IMG/VR virus record: IMGVR_UViG_3300019888_000002
Coordinates: 62,001-126,000 of that record
DNA from: a virus
Reading direction: 5' to 3' (one strand)
DNA: 64,000 nt
Shown here one piece after another: positions 28,750 through 38,827 of this stretch; the stretch's first letter is position 1; the number at the start of each line of letters is the position of its first letter. A program made the position numbers and the translations under genes. The notes below the pieces were generated by a model. It was not told the origin of the DNA. It made no database searches and saw only the letters and a program-made list of their open reading frames with translations.

Positions 28750-29330
28750 CACGGCTCCTCGTGTTGTTTCGTCGCAGCTTCAACGGTATGCCGAATTGCG
28801 TTGCTCAGAGCGTCCACAGCGGCCTCGATACCGGCGTGAAAAGTGGTGTGTGTCCCGGTGTTCGCAACCAAGGCAGAACAGCGATGGCACACCCAGAGCC
28901 CATTCAGGGCGGTGTAGTCATCCGACAGCGAGTACGCCAGCCCGAAATAATGGTTCGTCTGGATGTCCGCCTGACCACGATTATGTCCAGCGGCAAGAAC
29001 GCACCGATGACCGTTGTAGGTCGCACCACATTGCCGCTCTCGGCTCGACTGTGCCGAGTCCGGGGGTGGTGTCATCTCGCTGCGAGGCACGGTCGCCGAG
29101 GGGTAGCCACCCGTGACCTCCCGGCTCATGTCTATCCGGCCCGCGTCTGTCAGGCACGGATCTGTCAAGCGCGTCCAGCCCGCATGGTTGAACAGGTAGA
29201 CGCCGTAGCTGGAGGGATTCTCGAGTTGACTCGGGTCCGTGGTGTCGGAGTCGGTGTCGAGCCGACGGCAGAGATCCCGCCACTTCTGACCGTCCGACAG
29301 CACCTCCTCACCGCTGTTCGGAGAATTCAT
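28749..29330 (-). CDS. Zinc-type protein with GVYLFNHAGW motif
   Basis: 193 aa. YGVYLFNHAGWTRLTD (about 42-57) and CGATYNGHRCVLAAGH (about 100-115) are modules shared with the 142-aa protein at 28231-28659; CHRC follows. Likely paralogues with swapped module order. Function unknown. Confidence 0.75.
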   Translation of the reverse strand: MNSPNSGEEVLSDGQKWRDLCRRLDTDSDTTDPSQLENPSSYGVYLFNHAGWTRLTDPCLTDAGRIDMSREVTGGYPSATVPRSEMTPPPDSAQSSRERQCGATYNGHRCVLAAGHNRGQADIQTNHYFGLAYSLSDDYTALNGLWVCHRCSALVANTGTHTTFHAGIEAAVDALSNAIRHTVEAATKQHEEP

Positions 29331-29333
29331 CGT

Positions 29334-29423
29334 TCATCCCTCCATGCATCTGCATACCCAACGACTGTCGATCAGCGTCCTACAGCCACCGCACCACCGG
29401 CACACGTCGGTGATCAGCTTCAT
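29334..29423 (-). CDS. 29-aa Cys-rich microprotein
   Basis: MKLITDVCRWCGGCR then a short strand and CRC near the end: five Cys in 29 residues. AAGAGGCTCGG precedes ATG 29423, overlapping the upstream stop (ATGA). Probably a tiny zinc knuckle. Confidence 0.55.
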   Translation of the reverse strand: MKLITDVCRWCGGCRTLIDSRWVCRCMEG

Positions 29424-29851
29424 CCGAGCCTCTTCCAGCAGTAGTTGCATCGCCTGCGAACGAACCCGGAGTACCCGATACGCCTCGTGGAGCGGTGCCA
29501 GCCCAGTCGGCACAGAAGCGGAACCTTGCATGGGGCAGGACCGTCGAAGTTCAGCTCAGTCCCGAGCCGATGTCTCATCAGCGCACTGCCCTCGCGCACC
29601 GCACGTGGAAGATGGAACCCGCAGCAGGATGGTTGTCGGCCAACATCCTGGGGAACGGTGAGCCGATGTATCAGCACGTCCTTGTCGGTGAGCTGTGCAG
29701 CCACCAGGGCCACCCCCATAGGACCGAACTCGTCGCCCAGCACCCGCAGCATCCATGACAGCCGGTGGTCGATGCCCGGTAAGCGCGAGCGCTCTATTTC
29801 CTTGTTCATGCGCACTCGCACGGCCTCGGCGTCGTACCGCTTCTCGGTCAT
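29420..29851 (-). CDS. Protein of unknown function with C-terminal Cys
   Basis: 143 aa. N-terminal helical region with VALVAAQLTDKDVLIHRL, then CCGFH and basic CNYCWKR at the end. Start ATG 29851 lies 3 nt from the upstream stop. No domain recognised. Confidence 0.75.
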   Translation of the reverse strand: MTEKRYDAEAVRVRMNKEIERSRLPGIDHRLSWMLRVLGDEFGPMGVALVAAQLTDKDVLIHRLTVPQDVGRQPSCCGFHLPRAVREGSALMRHRLGTELNFDGPAPCKVPLLCRLGWHRSTRRIGYSGFVRRRCNYCWKRLG

Positions 29852-29853
29852 GG

Positions 29854-30264
29854 CTACGGAAGGATGAGCTTGCTCTTAGGGTCACCCAGGGTGCCGTCGG
29901 CGCGCAGTGTGCCCTCCTTGCCGTCGGCCGCACCACTCTGAATCTCACGGGACATCTGCTCGTGATCGATGGTGTAGTCCTTGGGGTCGATGCGGGCCTC
30001 GATGGCGATCGTCGGCAAGAAGTACAGGGTGTCCGAGTTCGGGTCCCCGTCCACATCCACATCCTTCCAATAGACCTTGGCAAGCAGGCCCAGAGCGGCG
30101 AAGCGATCCGGGACCTCGGCCTCGAACGCCTTGCTCGTCGTGTCCGTGAACGGCTTGAAGCCGTACTTGTTCTGAAGGTCGGCTGCCAGCTCACGGACCG
30201 AGTTCATCTCATTGGGGTACAGATCGATGCTCTCGGGTGGACCTGCTGTAGGCATCTGGGGCAT
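29854..30264 (-). CDS. Protein of unknown function
   Basis: 136 aa, acidic, alpha/beta. NSVRELAADLQNKYGFKPF is a helix; TLYFLPTIAIEARIDPKDY is strand-rich. Lies between the DUF932-like gene and the small-gene region. No domain recognised. Confidence 0.75.
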   Translation of the reverse strand: MPQMPTAGPPESIDLYPNEMNSVRELAADLQNKYGFKPFTDTTSKAFEAEVPDRFAALGLLAKVYWKDVDVDGDPNSDTLYFLPTIAIEARIDPKDYTIDHEQMSREIQSGAADGKEGTLRADGTLGDPKSKLILP

Positions 30265-30342
30265 AAGTGACTCCTGGGATCATTAGGGTAAAACTGTTTA
30301 GGCCAGTTCGTATTCAGTTGTCGGTCACTTCGACATTGTCGT

Positions 30343-31416
30343 TCAGACCGTATTACGATCCGGGATCACCCGTTCACATGTCTGGCAACGATGCACGATG
30401 GCAGCAGTGTGATCGATCATGTGTCCGCCGAAACGCTGAAGCTTGTTGGCCTGAACGAAGCTCGCCCGGTTGGCCAGACTGGTGAAGAGATTCAGTGCGT
30501 CGTACACCGTCCACTCCGTCTGTCCGTAGGCTGCGGCCCAGTCCAGTGCCCGGTCGATCACCGTACGGCTGATGCCGTGATCCTGTCCCACCTGACGCAG
30601 GAAGGCGAGATAGTTCCCCGGGACCGCCGTCTCCGCCGTCTTACGGAAATTGTCGAGATGCTCGTCCAGGCCGGAGAGCAGCACCCCCGCCGCATTCTCC
30701 ATCTCCTCGAGAATGTCATCGATCGTCTGACCCTTGAGCTGGATCACCTGATCGGTCGACGGAAGCACCATGCCGTTGGTACATACCAGACGGTTGAGGA
30801 ACGTGGACACGACCGGCTTGTGCTCCTTGAGGTTGGTCGGCACGTAGAGCCGGATACCTCCGGAGGTGATGTCCCCGACCTCGCCGACGGCCGGACGGTC
30901 CAGCACCCCGTTGCCGGGGACGTCCACCTGCCAGCGCTCGGAGGTGATGTCCATCTGAAAGGTGCGGTCGTCGGTATGGAAGGTGTGGATGGTGTCGTCG
31001 GCCTCGAAGACACGCGGGATGATCTCGGCCACCCGGGAGGTGGGCAAAACGACCTTGTCCGGGGTGTAGACGGCATTGATGTCTCGGCCGTCGATGACCG
31101 AGAACACGGCCGAGGACTCGGCGTTGGCCTGAAGCCAGAAGTTGAGATTGATCGCCTTGAGCTGACCCGGGCAGTTCTCGATGTACTTGAACGGGACCCC
31201 GAGGAACTTGCTCAGCTCCTTCTCACTCAGCTCGTCCAGAGAGAACCGGGTGACCTTGGGGTCCTGCTCTTCGGCGAAATGATCCTCGGTCACGTTGATG
31301 AAATGCCCGGTCTCGTCCACTTCCACGTTCTCGAGACGCACCTGGACGGGGGAGGGCTCGTGCTTGGGCAGCAGCGACTCGAGTTCAGACACCTTGGTGT
31401 TGTAGACACTGGTCAT
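30343..31416 (-). CDS. DUF932-like protein (tentative)
   Basis: 357 aa. FSLDELSEKELSKFLGVP and later VSTFLNRLVCTNGMVLPSTD recall the phage/plasmid DUF932 proteins, in which a middle beta-rich domain is followed by a helical C-terminus; here FRKTAETAVPG and the helices after it fit. A CQTC pair sits near the end. AAGGAGCCCATACTCAC precedes ATG 31416. Role of this family is unknown; the assignment is from pattern only. Confidence 0.75.
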   Translation of the reverse strand: MTSVYNTKVSELESLLPKHEPSPVQVRLENVEVDETGHFINVTEDHFAEEQDPKVTRFSLDELSEKELSKFLGVPFKYIENCPGQLKAINLNFWLQANAESSAVFSVIDGRDINAVYTPDKVVLPTSRVAEIIPRVFEADDTIHTFHTDDRTFQMDITSERWQVDVPGNGVLDRPAVGEVGDITSGGIRLYVPTNLKEHKPVVSTFLNRLVCTNGMVLPSTDQVIQLKGQTIDDILEEMENAAGVLLSGLDEHLDNFRKTAETAVPGNYLAFLRQVGQDHGISRTVIDRALDWAAAYGQTEWTVYDALNLFTSLANRASFVQANKLQRFGGHMIDHTAAIVHRCQTCERVIPDRNTV

Positions 31417-31516
31417 GTGAGTATGGGCTCCTTGCTGAATGGTGAATGAACGACGTTGCAGAACGACATGGGCCTGCCGGGGGAGATGATCGTCGGAAGT
31501 GGTTCACGGACCACCC

Positions 31517-31750
31517 TCAAATCACATCCTCCTTGCGGCCGGATGCCTCCAGCCATGTCTCGATGACGGACTTACGCCAGACAGGTCGACGGCCGATCAT
31601 CTCGGGCGCAGGATCAGGAAGCAGATTGCGCTTCTTCCATTGGTACACCGTGCCGACCTTGACGCCAGCGAGTTTGGCCACGTTGTGATAGGTCAGCAAC
31701 GGGTCGGGTTGGTCGACTGGTCGTGGTTTGGAAGTGGTCTTGGCGGACAC
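31517..31750 (-). CDS. MerR/excisionase-type helix-turn-helix protein
   Basis: 77 aa. LTYHNVAKLAGVKVGTVYQW then the wing-like RRPVWRKSVIETWLEA: the pattern of AlpA/Xis-type winged helices. GTG 31750 has AAAGAGACGAGAAAC before it. Own promoter 31914-31943 with a long leader. A candidate for the regulator that reads the GTAC boxes, but that is speculation. Confidence 0.7.
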   Translation of the reverse strand: MSAKTTSKPRPVDQPDPLLTYHNVAKLAGVKVGTVYQWKKRNLLPDPAPEMIGRRPVWRKSVIETWLEASGRKEDVI

Positions 31751-31913
31751 GTTTCTCGTCTCTTTCCTGAGGATCGTTCGTTCCAGAGGACAGGGCTCCT
31801 TGTGGGGGAAGGATTGTTCTGGTGGGACTACAGATTGATGGGTGGGGTGTGCATTCCACTGCGGACGTCTCACGGCCCGGGAGGTGGGGGTTCAGTTGTG
31901 ACTCATGTCCGTA

Positions 31914-31943
31914 ACAGTACCAGAACTGTACGGTTTGTGTCCA
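31914..31943 (-). promoter_or_regulatory. Promoter of the helix-turn-helix gene, twin-GTAC type
   Basis: Minus strand: TGGACA (31938-31943), 18-bp spacer, TGGTACTGT (hexamer 31914-31919). GTAC boxes at 31917-31920 and 31928-31931 are 11 bp apart. The 31751-31913 leader holds no convincing gene; a hairpin-free stretch. Confidence 0.7.
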
Positions 31944-31992
31944 GCTTGTGAGCTACTCAGGCTCAAGAAATCTCACACTGTCATGAAGAAAA

Positions 31993-33084
31993 TCAGGATG
32001 CGATCATTTCGAGATAGGTGGTCGCCGTTCCCGCCGTCATCGTCTTCGACAGACCCGAAGTCTGCTTGGCCTGGAAGCTGACCAGGTCTCCCCAGGCCAC
32101 GGTGAACGGCGAAGTGGTGACCGTTTGCGTCGTCCCTGTCGTGGCGGCGCTCGTTGCCTGGGCAACACCGTTCTTCAGGATCTGTATTTGAAGGTTGGTC
32201 GCCGATGCCGATGTCGTGACCTTGGCATTGCATGTCACCGTTCCGGCCCCGGTGCAGAACAAGGCACCGTTACCCTCGAACGAGGTGTCGTCATAACCGG
32301 CCTTCTGGAAAACACCGTTCGCGGCAGTGGACAGAACGGCAGCGTTCCCGATGGTGACGAAGGACCCGGTAGCCAGAGAGGTGTTCGTGCTGAGATATAT
32401 GGCCTGCGAGGTAACGAGGTCGGTAGCGGCAACATCCCTCGCCCAGAAATCGTCCCAACCAGGACCATAACTCACGGCACCCGCCGGGACCGTGCGCAGC
32501 ACCGTGACATCGGCCCCCACATACAGATGGCTGGAATCTCGCGGAATGACGTTGCTGGCATCAGTGAACGAAAGTATCAGCACGCCGTTCTGATACGCCT
32601 TGAGCAATTGCCCGACAGCTCGGACCTTCATCCTGCTACCCGCCGGAACAGCAGTAGTCGACGTTGACGTAGCGAGACTGGTTTGACCACTAGCGCTGTC
32701 CTGTTTGACGAATGCTCTGGCAAATGCACCCCTAAAGCAGGTAAGTGCACCGAAAACCCCGTCTCCGATAGGCATTCGGAAGATAAGGTAAGTCGAGTAG
32801 TTGGACTGCGTAATACCCGACACCATGTCAACCAAGGTTCCCCTGACCTCGACATCACTGGTGAGTAACTGCTCATCCCTGTGCATCGAGCAGTTGGTGC
32901 CGCTGGCACCGACTGGTGGGTTGGACGACCCGGCCAACCTGTTGCTCCATATCCGTAAGGCAGCCGAAGTGTGGGTGCTCTCCATGTTTATCGGGCCGAC
33001 CCAACCGGTTATCGGCTCCTCGTCAGCACGACCGAACGCGTCGACAATCACAGGGCGACGCTGTCGCATCATCATCCGACTCAT
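31993..33084 (-). CDS. Minor tail / receptor-binding-type protein
   Basis: 363 aa. Beta-rich with Ser/Thr/Gly/Ala repeats; residues about 30-220 look like a jelly-roll (LamG-like) sugar-binding fold and the end (TTSPFTVAWGDLVSFQAKQT) like a beta-sandwich common in tail tips. Coupled by ATGA to the 71-aa gene. Last gene of the tail-fibre block; role at host recognition is inference. Confidence 0.7.
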   Translation of the reverse strand: MSRMMMRQRRPVIVDAFGRADEEPITGWVGPINMESTHTSAALRIWSNRLAGSSNPPVGASGTNCSMHRDEQLLTSDVEVRGTLVDMVSGITQSNYSTYLIFRMPIGDGVFGALTCFRGAFARAFVKQDSASGQTSLATSTSTTAVPAGSRMKVRAVGQLLKAYQNGVLILSFTDASNVIPRDSSHLYVGADVTVLRTVPAGAVSYGPGWDDFWARDVAATDLVTSQAIYLSTNTSLATGSFVTIGNAAVLSTAANGVFQKAGYDDTSFEGNGALFCTGAGTVTCNAKVTTSASATNLQIQILKNGVAQATSAATTGTTQTVTTSPFTVAWGDLVSFQAKQTSGLSKTMTAGTATTYLEMIAS

Positions 33085-33296
33085 ACGAGATCACTCTGTC
33101 CCAATACGGCAGCCTTGGTCTTGGTAGGGGTGACGTCGGCGGCATACCAGGTCACCGTGGCCCCCGACCACGAGCGCCCGAAGGCGGCAAACGTCACCGG
33201 ACCGGTATGCGGTCCCGCATGAGCAGAAGTCCCGGCGTTGGTGCATGTCACGACCACGGCGGTGCCGGGGAACGTCTTGGTTACTCCACACGCCAT
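33081..33296 (-). CDS. Small beta-sandwich-like protein downstream of tail fibre
   Basis: 71 aa: VTKTFPGTAVVVTCTNAGTS, then FGRSWSGATVTWYAADV, all strands. Start ATG 33296 overlaps the tail-fibre stop (TAATG). Possibly a tail-fibre associated or tip protein. Confidence 0.65.
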   Translation of the reverse strand: MACGVTKTFPGTAVVVTCTNAGTSAHAGPHTGPVTFAAFGRSWSGATVTWYAADVTPTKTKAAVLGQSDLV

Positions 33297-36200
33297 TATG
33301 CGTACCTGCCTCTCAGCTGGACATGAACAGGATCGGGAACCACGGCAGTGCCCTTGGTGAAGTACGCCCGGATCACCGCATTGGCCGCGCACGCCTGTGG
33401 CGTACCCAGGGTCGTGATGATGTTGTTCGAACCCACAGTGAGCGTGATGGTCGAGAGCAAGGTGCCCTGTGTGGTTGCGGTGCCGGAGTAGATGGCGATG
33501 GTCAGGTTTCCGGTGCCCACCGTCCCGGCCAGGTTGCCGATGCGCACCCAGATCGCATCCAGGATGACGCCCGCAGCGGCGATTCCCGGCTCCACCGCGA
33601 TACCACCGGGCATGTCGTTGTAGCCGTCCACGATGGAGACGGAGTTGCACACCATTTCCGGGCACCACGGAATGGTGGCATTGTCCACCTTGGCATTGAG
33701 CGCCGTCTGCTGTGCGGTACTGACCGGCTTGCCTGCATCGGAGGTGTTGTCGACACTTCCCAGACCCACATCACCCTTGACGATTCCGGTCGGTGTGACA
33801 AGAGCGGGAGATGTGGCGAAAACCGCTGCGCCGGAACCCGTTTCGTCCGACAGGACGCCTTTCAGTTGTGCCGAAGTCGTCGCGGCGAACTGTGACAACG
33901 GGTTGGCGACCAGGGCATCTCCGCCACCGGCAGGCAACGTCTGCCAGGTCTTGTCGCCACGCCAGTACTGCCCGGTGGTACCCGCCGCGATAGTCGGTTC
34001 CTTGGTCGCATCGGCCACGGTGACGTTCGCCGTGCCGTCGAAAGCAACCCCGTTGATGTTTCGAGCGGTAGCAAGTTTGGTGGCCGAGGCAGCATTGCCC
34101 GACGTGCTCTGATTCAGCGTCGGGAACGTGTTCGTACCGCTGGTGAGGTCCTTGTTCGTCAGGGCTACGGCTGCCGCGTTCTTGGTGGTGTCGCTCGTGT
34201 TATCGACATTGCCGAGGCCCACGTCACCCTTGACGATTCCGGTCGGGGTGTTGACGACAGGGCTGGTCAGGGTCTTGTTGGTGAGCGTGGCCACGGCCGC
34301 GTTCTTGACGGCATCGGAGGTGTTGTCCACATTGGCCAGACCGACGGCTGTCTTGTCCAAGGTCTGCCAGGTCTTGTCACCCCGGTAGTACTGGGCACTG
34401 GTTCCCGCCGCAAGCGTGGGTTCCTTGGTGGCGATGCTGGTGGCCTGCGCGGTGCTGACCGGCTTGTTCGCGTCGGACGTGTTGTCCACATTGGCGAGAC
34501 CGACATCGGTCTTACCGAGAACGACGGCCCCCACCTGAGAGTTGACCGAGGTGACCACATCGGTCGAAGAGGACAGGGCACGCCAGTTACCGAGCACCGA
34601 AGGATCGGCTGCCATCAGCATGAACGTGCCTGCGCCGTCGGAACGCACAGCCAGATCGCCCGGCTGGACCTGACCCGTGGTCAACGCCAACATGGCAGCC
34701 TGGGACGCCACAGCTACCGAAGTGATCAACGAGAGGGGCGGCATCTGACTCGTCGGGATGATGCCGCCCACGAGATCGGCCTTGGCTGCCAATGCAGTGG
34801 TGGTGGCAGTCGAGACGGGCTTGTTCGCATCGGAGGTGTTGTCGGCGTTGCCGAGACCGACGGCTGTCTTGTCGAGCGTGGCCCAGGTCTTGTCACCCTT
34901 GTAGTACTGCGCAGTCGTTCCGGCCGCAACAGCAGGTTCCTTGGTCGCGTCGGCGATCGTGATGGCTGCGGTGCCGTCGAAGTTCACCCCGTTGATGGCC
35001 CGCGCCGTCGCCAACTTGGTGGCGGAAGCCGCGTTGCCCGTCGTGCTCTGGTTCAGGGTCGGGAAGGTGTTCGTGCCGGAGGTCAGGTCCTTGTTCGTCA
35101 GCGCGACAGCGGCAGCGTTCTTCGTGACATCCGAGGTGTTGTCGGCCGAACCGAGACCGATCGAAGCCTTGTCGTGGGTAGCCCAGGTTTTGTCTCCCCG
35201 GTAATACTGACCTGCGGTTCCGGCCGCAAGGGTCGGTTCCTTGGTGGCGATGCTCGCAGCCTGCGCGGTAGAGACGGGCTTGTTCGCATCGGAAGTATTG
35301 TCCACATTCGAAAGACCGACAGCCGTCTTGTCCAGAGTGGCCCAGCTCTTGTCACCCTTCCAATACTGCGCGGTGGTCCCGGCCGTGATGGACGCTTCTT
35401 TACCGTTGAGCGCGGTCTGGGTTGCCGTGCTGACCGGCTTGTTGACATCGGAGGTGTTGTCCGCGTTCCCGAGGCCGACATCGGCCTTGCCGAGCACGAC
35501 AGCACCGACCATGGCATTAACGCTCGTGACGACGTCGGTCGAGCTGGAGAGCGCCCGCCAGTTTCCCAGCACCGAGGGGTCGGCTGCCATCAACATGAAC
35601 GTGCCCGCGCCGTCGCTGCGCACGGCCAAGTCGCCTGGCTGCACCTGTCCCGTCGTCAGCGCCAGCATCGCCGCCTGACTGGCGACCGGCACCGACGTGA
35701 TGAGCGAGAGCGGCGGCATCTGACTCGTGGGGATGATTCCCCCCACCAGGTCCGCCTTCGCCGCGAGCGCGGTCGTGACAGCACTCGAGACCGGCTTGTT
35801 TGCGTCACTGGTGTTGTCCACATTGCCGAGGCCGACGTCGGCCTTGACCAGAGTGACCACACCCTGTTTGCCCGCCACCGAGGTGACCAGATTGGTGGCG
35901 GGGTCACCCGCTGGTCCCTGGATACCCTGAGGACCGGTGGCCCCGGTGTTCCCGGCCGGACCCTGTGCACCGGTCGAGCCGGTAGTGCCCTGAATACCCT
36001 GGGCTCCGGTGGCCCCCGTGGTGCCGGTGGCACCGGCCGGACCGGTCGGACCGTCGGCCCCCGTCGGCCCGGTGTCCCCGATCGGGCCTTGTGCTCCGGT
36101 GGCCCCGGTCGGACCGGTGTTCCCGATCGGACCTTGTGCCCCGGTGGTGCCGGTGTCACCCTTGACACCCTGAATGCCCTGCGAGCCTGCGGGACCGGTG

Positions 36201-37702
36201 GCCCCCGTGGTACCAGTGAGACCGGTGTCTCCGGTGAGACCGATCGGACCTTGCACGCCGTCGGGACCGACAGGCCCGACATCACCCGTGTCCCCTTTGA
36301 CACCCTGAGGACCTGCTACACCTTGTGCCCCTGTAGGACCGGCCGCACCTGTCGGGCCGGTAGCTCCAATGGAACCGGTGGTGCCGGTCGGTCCGATGGT
36401 GCCTTGCGGACCTGCGGGGCCGACATCACCCTGGGCTCCGGTGACACCGATGGGACCGGTCGGACCGTCGGCTCCGACGTCACCTCTGGCTCCCGCCGTA
36501 CCTTGCGGACCGGTGAGGCCGATCGAGCCCTGGTCACCTGGGTCACCCTTGTCACCCTTGTCTCCCTTGAACGGGACACCAGCGGACTCGATGGGGAAAG
36601 AGGTACCGGACCAGACATAGAGCAGACCACTGGTGTTGACCAGATAACCCTTGCCGGAGTCGGTCGAAGTAAGAGTAGTGGGGAGGTCGGCATAGGTGTC
36701 CACGCTTCCGGCGAGGTTGATGCCGGAACCCTGGGCTCCGGTGTCTCCCTTGACACCCTGAATGCCCTGCGGCCCGATGGGACCGACATCACCCTGGGAA
36801 CCGGTAGGGCCACTCGGGCCGATGGGACCGAGGTCGCCCTGTGGGCCTGGTGATCCCGTGGCTCCGGTCAGGCCGATGGTGCCTTGAGGGCCTGTAGCGC
36901 CGATGGGACCGGTGGTGCCCTGCGGACCTGCGGCCCCGGTGTTGCCGGTGGTACCGATGGGACCCTGAGCACCGGTTGTGCCCTGTGGGCCTGACGACCC
37001 GGTGGCTCCGGTGGGGCCGACAGCGCCCTGGACTCCGGTGAGACCCTGAATGCCCTGATTGCCGGTGTCGCCCTTGTCGCCCTTGACCCCGGTAGCACCG
37101 ATAGGACCTTGCGGACCGGTGTTCCCCGTGGGTCCCTGAAGACCAGTGTCGCCCTTGGGTCCCTGGCTTCCGGTGGGGCCGGTGGTCCCGGTCGGACCGG
37201 TGGTGCCCTGGATACCCTGGGAGCCGGGGAGACCGGTGTCACCCTTGATGCCTTGCGGACCTGCGAAACCGATCGGCCCCATAGATCCTTGCGGACCGAA
37301 CGGACCTACAGCCCCCTGATCTCCGGTGTCCCCCTTGGTGCCCTGAATACCCTGGGGTCCGAGCGGACCGATGACACCCTGCGGTCCCGGTACCCCCTGA
37401 GGACCGAGTGGGCCGATCAGCCCCTGAAGTCCTTGTGGCCCCTGACTACCGACGTCACCCTGCGGCCCCTGTGCTCCGGTGTCTCCTCGAGGACCGGTGA
37501 GCCCGAGTGGTCCGACAGGACCAACATCACCCTTGACACCCTTCGGGCCTTGCGGACCGATGTATGCCTCCCCGTTGGGGAGGTACCCGAGCCGCTCCGG
37601 GTCGATCGGCACAGGGGGGTGTGTCGGTGACGGAGTCGGCGATTCGGGAGATGTGTCCCCGGGTGGGGTGGGACCCTCGCCCGTGAATTCGTTCCATCCC
37701 AC
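33296..37702 (-). CDS. Collagen-like tail fibre, GTG start
   Basis: 1468 aa. Residues about 47-590 are Gly-x-y triplets (GPQG, GDTG, GATG types), a collagen-like triple helix, interrupted once near 327-380 by a small beta region. From about 600 to 1340, nine copies of a [16 protein letters not shown]-type module alternate with [18 protein letters not shown] units, and a segment of about 130 residues ([10 protein letters not shown] to TDVVTSVN) occurs twice. The last ~130 residues are a beta-rich tip. GAGGGGAGAAACTTC precedes GTG 37702. Trimeric adhesion fibre is the expected form. Confidence 0.9.
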   Translation of the reverse strand: MGWNEFTGEGPTPPGDTSPESPTPSPTHPPVPIDPERLGYLPNGEAYIGPQGPKGVKGDVGPVGPLGLTGPRGDTGAQGPQGDVGSQGPQGLQGLIGPLGPQGVPGPQGVIGPLGPQGIQGTKGDTGDQGAVGPFGPQGSMGPIGFAGPQGIKGDTGLPGSQGIQGTTGPTGTTGPTGSQGPKGDTGLQGPTGNTGPQGPIGATGVKGDKGDTGNQGIQGLTGVQGAVGPTGATGSSGPQGTTGAQGPIGTTGNTGAAGPQGTTGPIGATGPQGTIGLTGATGSPGPQGDLGPIGPSGPTGSQGDVGPIGPQGIQGVKGDTGAQGSGINLAGSVDTYADLPTTLTSTDSGKGYLVNTSGLLYVWSGTSFPIESAGVPFKGDKGDKGDPGDQGSIGLTGPQGTAGARGDVGADGPTGPIGVTGAQGDVGPAGPQGTIGPTGTTGSIGATGPTGAAGPTGAQGVAGPQGVKGDTGDVGPVGPDGVQGPIGLTGDTGLTGTTGATGPAGSQGIQGVKGDTGTTGAQGPIGNTGPTGATGAQGPIGDTGPTGADGPTGPAGATGTTGATGAQGIQGTTGSTGAQGPAGNTGATGPQGIQGPAGDPATNLVTSVAGKQGVVTLVKADVGLGNVDNTSDANKPVSSAVTTALAAKADLVGGIIPTSQMPPLSLITSVPVASQAAMLALTTGQVQPGDLAVRSDGAGTFMLMAADPSVLGNWRALSSSTDVVTSVNAMVGAVVLGKADVGLGNADNTSDVNKPVSTATQTALNGKEASITAGTTAQYWKGDKSWATLDKTAVGLSNVDNTSDANKPVSTAQAASIATKEPTLAAGTAGQYYRGDKTWATHDKASIGLGSADNTSDVTKNAAAVALTNKDLTSGTNTFPTLNQSTTGNAASATKLATARAINGVNFDGTAAITIADATKEPAVAAGTTAQYYKGDKTWATLDKTAVGLGNADNTSDANKPVSTATTTALAAKADLVGGIIPTSQMPPLSLITSVAVASQAAMLALTTGQVQPGDLAVRSDGAGTFMLMAADPSVLGNWRALSSSTDVVTSVNSQVGAVVLGKTDVGLANVDNTSDANKPVSTAQATSIATKEPTLAAGTSAQYYRGDKTWQTLDKTAVGLANVDNTSDAVKNAAVATLTNKTLTSPVVNTPTGIVKGDVGLGNVDNTSDTTKNAAAVALTNKDLTSGTNTFPTLNQSTSGNAASATKLATARNINGVAFDGTANVTVADATKEPTIAAGTTGQYWRGDKTWQTLPAGGGDALVANPLSQFAATTSAQLKGVLSDETGSGAAVFATSPALVTPTGIVKGDVGLGSVDNTSDAGKPVSTAQQTALNAKVDNATIPWCPEMVCNSVSIVDGYNDMPGGIAVEPGIAAAGVILDAIWVRIGNLAGTVGTGNLTIAIYSGTATTQGTLLSTITLTVGSNNIITTLGTPQACAANAVIRAYFTKGTAVVPDPVHVQLRGRYA

Positions 37703-37771
37703 GAAGTTTCTCCCCTCGAAGAGCAGGCTGCTAACTCTTCTCTCGAGGTGACGGGCCTGTCACAGCAAAGG

Positions 37772-38827
37772 TCAGGCCCCAAGTCGCAGAACCGGCAGAA
37801 CATCCCAGGTCGTGGAGATGAGCCCGGTCGCCTGAACAGACTTGCAGAACGGGATACCGGAGAACACCAGGGTGGAGGAGAAAACCGAATGCGAGGGATT
37901 GGCGTTGAGGCTCTGCTGAAGTCGCAGACCCGAACCGAGATAGGTGCCGTTGGCGTCGTTGCCCAGGGGGTAGTTGGTGGCACTCATCGTCCAGGACCCG
38001 AACGGAGCATCCCGGGTACTCCACACGTGCCCGGTCACGTCGTTGTTCCCGGCCTTGGTGGCAGTGGTCAGCAAGAAAATGTTCTTCGAACGAGCCAGAG
38101 TCACGGTGGAATAGGAGGTGATCGGGGTGCCGTCCTTGGCTTGCAACGCAGCCAGATCGAGCCCGTTACGGGACCAGCCTCCGATTCCGGCGAACATCCA
38201 TCGGCTGGTGTCGAATGGGGCGACGACGGGGACCCCCATGATGTAGAGCGCGTTGTCACTGGCTCGGGAACCCACCAGCATCAAATAGTCACCGTCGAAG
38301 AAAATACCCCGATTCCACTGCACCAGGGTGGTGCCGTCACCGAGCAGAACCGAGGGAATCGGGAAGGCTCGCCGAAACTGCACAACCTTGTTGAGCGTCT
38401 CGTATGTGGTGATCAGGTTGTAGCCTCCACCGTTCCGCAGATAGAACACCCGGGAACCGATGGACACTCCTCCGGACAAGGTGAGCGTGGTGGGATCGGT
38501 GACAACCGAGTTCATCTCTCCTGGGACGCCCCCTCGATCGACCACCGGAACGAGTGCCCCTCCGGCCGTGGGAACCACGGTGAAGAAGGTGGGCACGGTC
38601 TTGGTGGAGTGCGAGCTGTAGACAGCGGCCCCGAGCACGGCGTTGTTCCAGATCGTGCGGTAGGCAAGCAGGAACTTACCGTCAGGCATCCGGTGCACGT
38701 GCACCAGATCACCGCAGGCAAGCTTGAGCGGGTCGTAGAGGCTTCCGGTGATACCTCGGTCCTCGGCGAACGATGTGGTGGAGACCAGGGACAGGCCGGA
38801 GTCGTCGGCACCGAGCAGATTGACCAT
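37772..38827 (-). CDS. Beta-propeller-like tail protein
   Basis: 351 aa. Repeating blade-like strands with acidic and aromatic turns (LLAYRTIWNNAVLG, VFYLRNGGGYNLITTYE, LMLVGSRASDNALYIMG, VWSTRDAPFGSWTMS) resemble five-bladed propeller proteins of the glycosyl-hydrolase 43/DUF4185 kind. Next to the tail fibre, so probably a baseplate or fibre-associated sugar-binding protein. Catalytic residues cannot be confirmed. Confidence 0.7.
   Translation of the reverse strand: MVNLLGADDSGLSLVSTTSFAEDRGITGSLYDPLKLACGDLVHVHRMPDGKFLLAYRTIWNNAVLGAAVYSSHSTKTVPTFFTVVPTAGGALVPVVDRGGVPGEMNSVVTDPTTLTLSGGVSIGSRVFYLRNGGGYNLITTYETLNKVVQFRRAFPIPSVLLGDGTTLVQWNRGIFFDGDYLMLVGSRASDNALYIMGVPVVAPFDTSRWMFAGIGGWSRNGLDLAALQAKDGTPITSYSTVTLARSKNIFLLTTATKAGNNDVTGHVWSTRDAPFGSWTMSATNYPLGNDANGTYLGSGLRLQQSLNANPSHSVFSSTLVFSGIPFCKSVQATGLISTTWDVLPVLRLGA

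Noticed and set aside
35174-36853. 559-codon plus-strand frame opposite the tail fibre
   Set aside because: Shadow of the repeated Gly-x-y codons; the minus-strand frame has clear collagen-like protein repeats and a good start.
33500-37600. Repetitive DNA that could suggest a CRISPR array
   Set aside because: The repeats code for Gly-x-y and DNTSD protein modules in one frame; there are no constant repeats with unique spacers.
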